From assembly GCA_964547415.1 (NCBI GenBank), contig CAZJNX010000248.1:1-6270 (forward strand): a stretch of 6,270 bases of DNA. Reading direction: 5' to 3'. Both the position numbers and the translations under genes were made by a program. Positions 4,864 to 6,270 of the stretch are shown here, piece by piece (positions within the stretch are counted from its first letter, which is position 1; each line of letters starts with the position of its first letter). The DNA is from CAZJNX01 sp964547415 (lineage in GTDB: Bacteria; Pseudomonadota; Alphaproteobacteria; Rhizobiales; Amorphaceae). Below the pieces are notes generated by a model, which worked only from the letters and a program-made list of their open reading frames with translations, searched no databases and had not been told where the DNA came from.

Positions 4864-5844
4864 ATGGAGAGCAGCGGATCGGGTGCGGCCGTTGACCGCT
4901 TCGAACGGCGGCACGGGATCGCCTTCGCCGGCCTCGCGGTGCTGGCGGCCCTCCTCGCCGGCCGGGCGGACGGGCCCGTCGTGCTCGCGGTGCTCGCCGT
5001 CGCGGTGGCCGTTCTCGGCGTTCCCCACGGTGCGCTCGATCCGGCCGTCGCCCGCTTCAAGGGGCTGTGGCGGGGCGCGGGCAGCCTCGCCCTCTTCCTT
5101 GCGGTCTACACCGCCCTTACCCTCGTCGCGCTCGCGCTCTGGTGGCTCTCGCCGCCGCTCGCCCTCGCCGTCTTCATCGCGATCTCGGCGATCCACTTCT
5201 CCGGCGACTGGTCCGGCCGTCTCGGCCGCGCGGCACGCCTCGCCGCTGGCATCGTGATCGTGGCGCTGCCGGCGGCGGCCCACACGGAGACGGTGCGCGC
5301 GATCCTCGTGACGATCGCGCCCGGGGAGGGGACCCACGCCATCGTGGACGGCCTCGCCGTGGCGGGGTGGGCCGGGCTCGCGGCCCTCGGGGCGCTCGTC
5401 CTGCGGGAGGCGCTCGCAACACGGGCGCCGCTCGCCGACGTGGGGCCGGCCGCGCTCGAGCTTGCCGCCATCGCCCTTCTCGCCGTCGTGACGCCGCCGC
5501 TCGTCTTCTTCGTCCTCTACTTCGCCTTCCTGCACAGCCCGCGGCACACCGTGCGCACGCTGGCGGCGATGCCCGCGCACGGGCGGCGGTTCGCGATCCG
5601 CGTCGCGGTGGCGACCACGCTCCTCACCCTCGTCTACGCGGCGATCGCGGTGGCGCTCCTGCCCGCGGGCGTCGCGGCCGAGCCCGCGACGCTGCGCATC
5701 GTGTTCATCGGGCTGTTCGCGCTGACGGTGCCACACATGGCGCTCGCCGCGCTCCCCGACGACGGCCTCAGGCGACTTCGTGCGCGACTTCGGCGACCGC
5801 GTCCGCGATCCGCGCCGTCACCTCGTCCGCCTCGGCCCGCGTGA
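4864..5844 (+). CDS. blh: Beta-carotene 15,15'-dioxygenase (Blh/Brp family)
   Basis: Blh is an integral membrane non-haem iron enzyme that splits beta-carotene at its centre into two all-trans retinals, the rhodopsin chromophore. From the ATG at 4864 it has 326 residues and several hydrophobic segments. Family motifs are LGVPHGALD (51-59), AIHFSGDW (109-116), FLHSPRHT (222-229) and TVPHMAL (288-294). H55, H111, H224 and H228 keep the spacing of the iron ligands H21, H78, H188 and H192 known from a marine bacterial Blh. GGAGG at 4854-4858 supports the ATG at 4864 (or 4861); earlier in-frame starts are ATG 4852 and GTG 4819. After the last conserved motif the frame runs on for about 30 residues rich in Arg and Pro (GLRRLRARLRRPRPR). 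There it overlaps the end of the convergent aminotransferase gene by 77 bp; this tail is probably not functional. Confidence 0.92.
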   Translation: MESSGSGAAVDRFERRHGIAFAGLAVLAALLAGRADGPVVLAVLAVAVAVLGVPHGALDPAVARFKGLWRGAGSLALFLAVYTALTLVALALWWLSPPLALAVFIAISAIHFSGDWSGRLGRAARLAAGIVIVALPAAAHTETVRAILVTIAPGEGTHAIVDGLAVAGWAGLAALGALVLREALATRAPLADVGPAALELAAIALLAVVTPPLVFFVLYFAFLHSPRHTVRTLAAMPAHGRRFAIRVAVATTLLTLVYAAIAVALLPAGVAAEPATLRIVFIGLFALTVPHMALAALPDDGLRRLRARLRRPRPRSAPSPRPPRPA

Positions 5845-6270
5845 GGGACAGGGGCGGCGAGATGCCGATGATGTCGCTCTGGGGCATCGCCCGCACGACG
5901 AGCCCGTTCTCGAGCGCGCGCGCGGCGACCCGCGGGGCGATCTTCACCGAGGCGTCGAAGGGCTCGGCCGTCGCCGGGTCCTTCGCGAGCTCGATCGCCG
6001 CCGTCATGCCGAGGCCGCGCACTTCGCCCACGATCGGGCTCCCCTCGAGGGCACCCCTCAACGTGCCGAGGAGGTAGGCACCCACGCTGCCCGCGTTCTC
6101 GACGAGGCCGAGTTCGTCGATCAGCTTCAGGTTGGCCACGCCCGCCGCCGCGCCGATCGGGTGGGCCGAGTAGGTCCAGCCGTGGCCGATCGGGACCTCG
6201 TCCGCCCCTTCGGCGAGCACCTTCCACACCCGCTCCGACACGATGGAGCCCGAAAGCGGCGCGTAGGCCG
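5768..6270 (-). CDS. Class III (omega-type) aminotransferase, C-terminal part only
   Basis: 166 residues of the C-terminal half are visible, ending at the TGA at 5770-5768; the gene enters from the right edge. The fold type I PLP-dependent aminotransferase pattern is clear. AYAPLSGSIVSERVW is the stretch just after the PLP lysine, which itself is outside the window. GHGWTYSAHPIGAAAG is the conserved small-domain lead, GEVRGLGM follows, and SPPLSLTRAEADEV is the C-terminal motif. Closest in feel to omega-amino acid:pyruvate, putrescine or taurine-type aminotransferases; the substrate cannot be named from this part. A GTG at 6241 is inside the gene and is not the start. It converges on blh, with 77 bp of tail-to-tail overlap, and has no evident role in phototrophy, so it probably marks the cluster boundary. 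Confidence 0.9.
   Translation of the reverse strand, partial: AYAPLSGSIVSERVWKVLAEGADEVPIGHGWTYSAHPIGAAAGVANLKLIDELGLVENAGSVGAYLLGTLRGALEGSPIVGEVRGLGMTAAIELAKDPATAEPFDASVKIAPRVAARALENGLVVRAMPQSDIIGISPPLSLTRAEADEVTARIADAVAEVAHEVA

Noticed and set aside
4144..5736. A 530-codon minus-strand frame opposite crtY's end and blh.
   Set aside because: Composition is typical of antisense high-GC shadow (Arg/Gly/Glu/Pro), with no motif; blh on the other strand has its histidine motifs intact.

Overview
The window is a very GC-rich stretch (by eye about 70% or more G+C, with almost every third codon position G or C). It looks like an alphaproteobacterium, probably one that makes bacteriochlorophyll. The reasons are a BchI magnesium chelatase subunit, a proteobacterial IspH, a bacterial CrtY-type lycopene cyclase and a xanthorhodopsin-like proton pump. 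I infer a photoheterotroph related to the Rhizobiales or Methylobacterium group, but the genus cannot be read from this sequence.

Layout from left to right. (1) Positions 1-876, minus strand: bchI, with its C-terminal end cut by the window edge. (2) 964-2001, minus strand: ispH, last enzyme of the MEP isoprenoid pathway, directly upstream of bchI and probably co-transcribed with it. (3) 2002-2310: a divergent intergenic region. It holds a perfect 6-6-6 palindrome that fits the TGT-N12-ACA consensus of the photosynthesis repressor PpsR/CrtJ. (4) 2311-3102, plus strand: a xanthorhodopsin-like proton-pumping rhodopsin. (5) 3109-3278: four tandem 36-bp hairpin units plus a degenerate fifth hairpin. 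(6) 3296-4507, plus strand: crtY. (7) 4508-4863: non-coding, with a perfect 16-bp inverted repeat at 4629-4677. (8) 4864-5844, plus strand: blh, beta-carotene 15,15'-dioxygenase. (9) 5768-6270, minus strand: the C-terminal part of a class III aminotransferase that converges on and overlaps blh. It marks the probable edge of the phototrophy cluster.

How the genes fit together. IspH supplies IPP and DMAPP. Lycopene, made by crtE/crtB/crtI genes not in this window, is cyclised to beta-carotene by CrtY. Blh cleaves beta-carotene into two retinals, and retinal is the chromophore of the rhodopsin. This is a compact retinal-rhodopsin module (rhodopsin, crtY, blh) placed back to back with ispH and bchI, which serve isoprenoid and bacteriochlorophyll synthesis. 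The arrangement suggests dual phototrophy: a retinal proton pump and a bacteriochlorophyll system in one organism, sharing precursors and possibly a PpsR-type switch. That joint control is the most interesting hypothesis here and is inferred, not shown.
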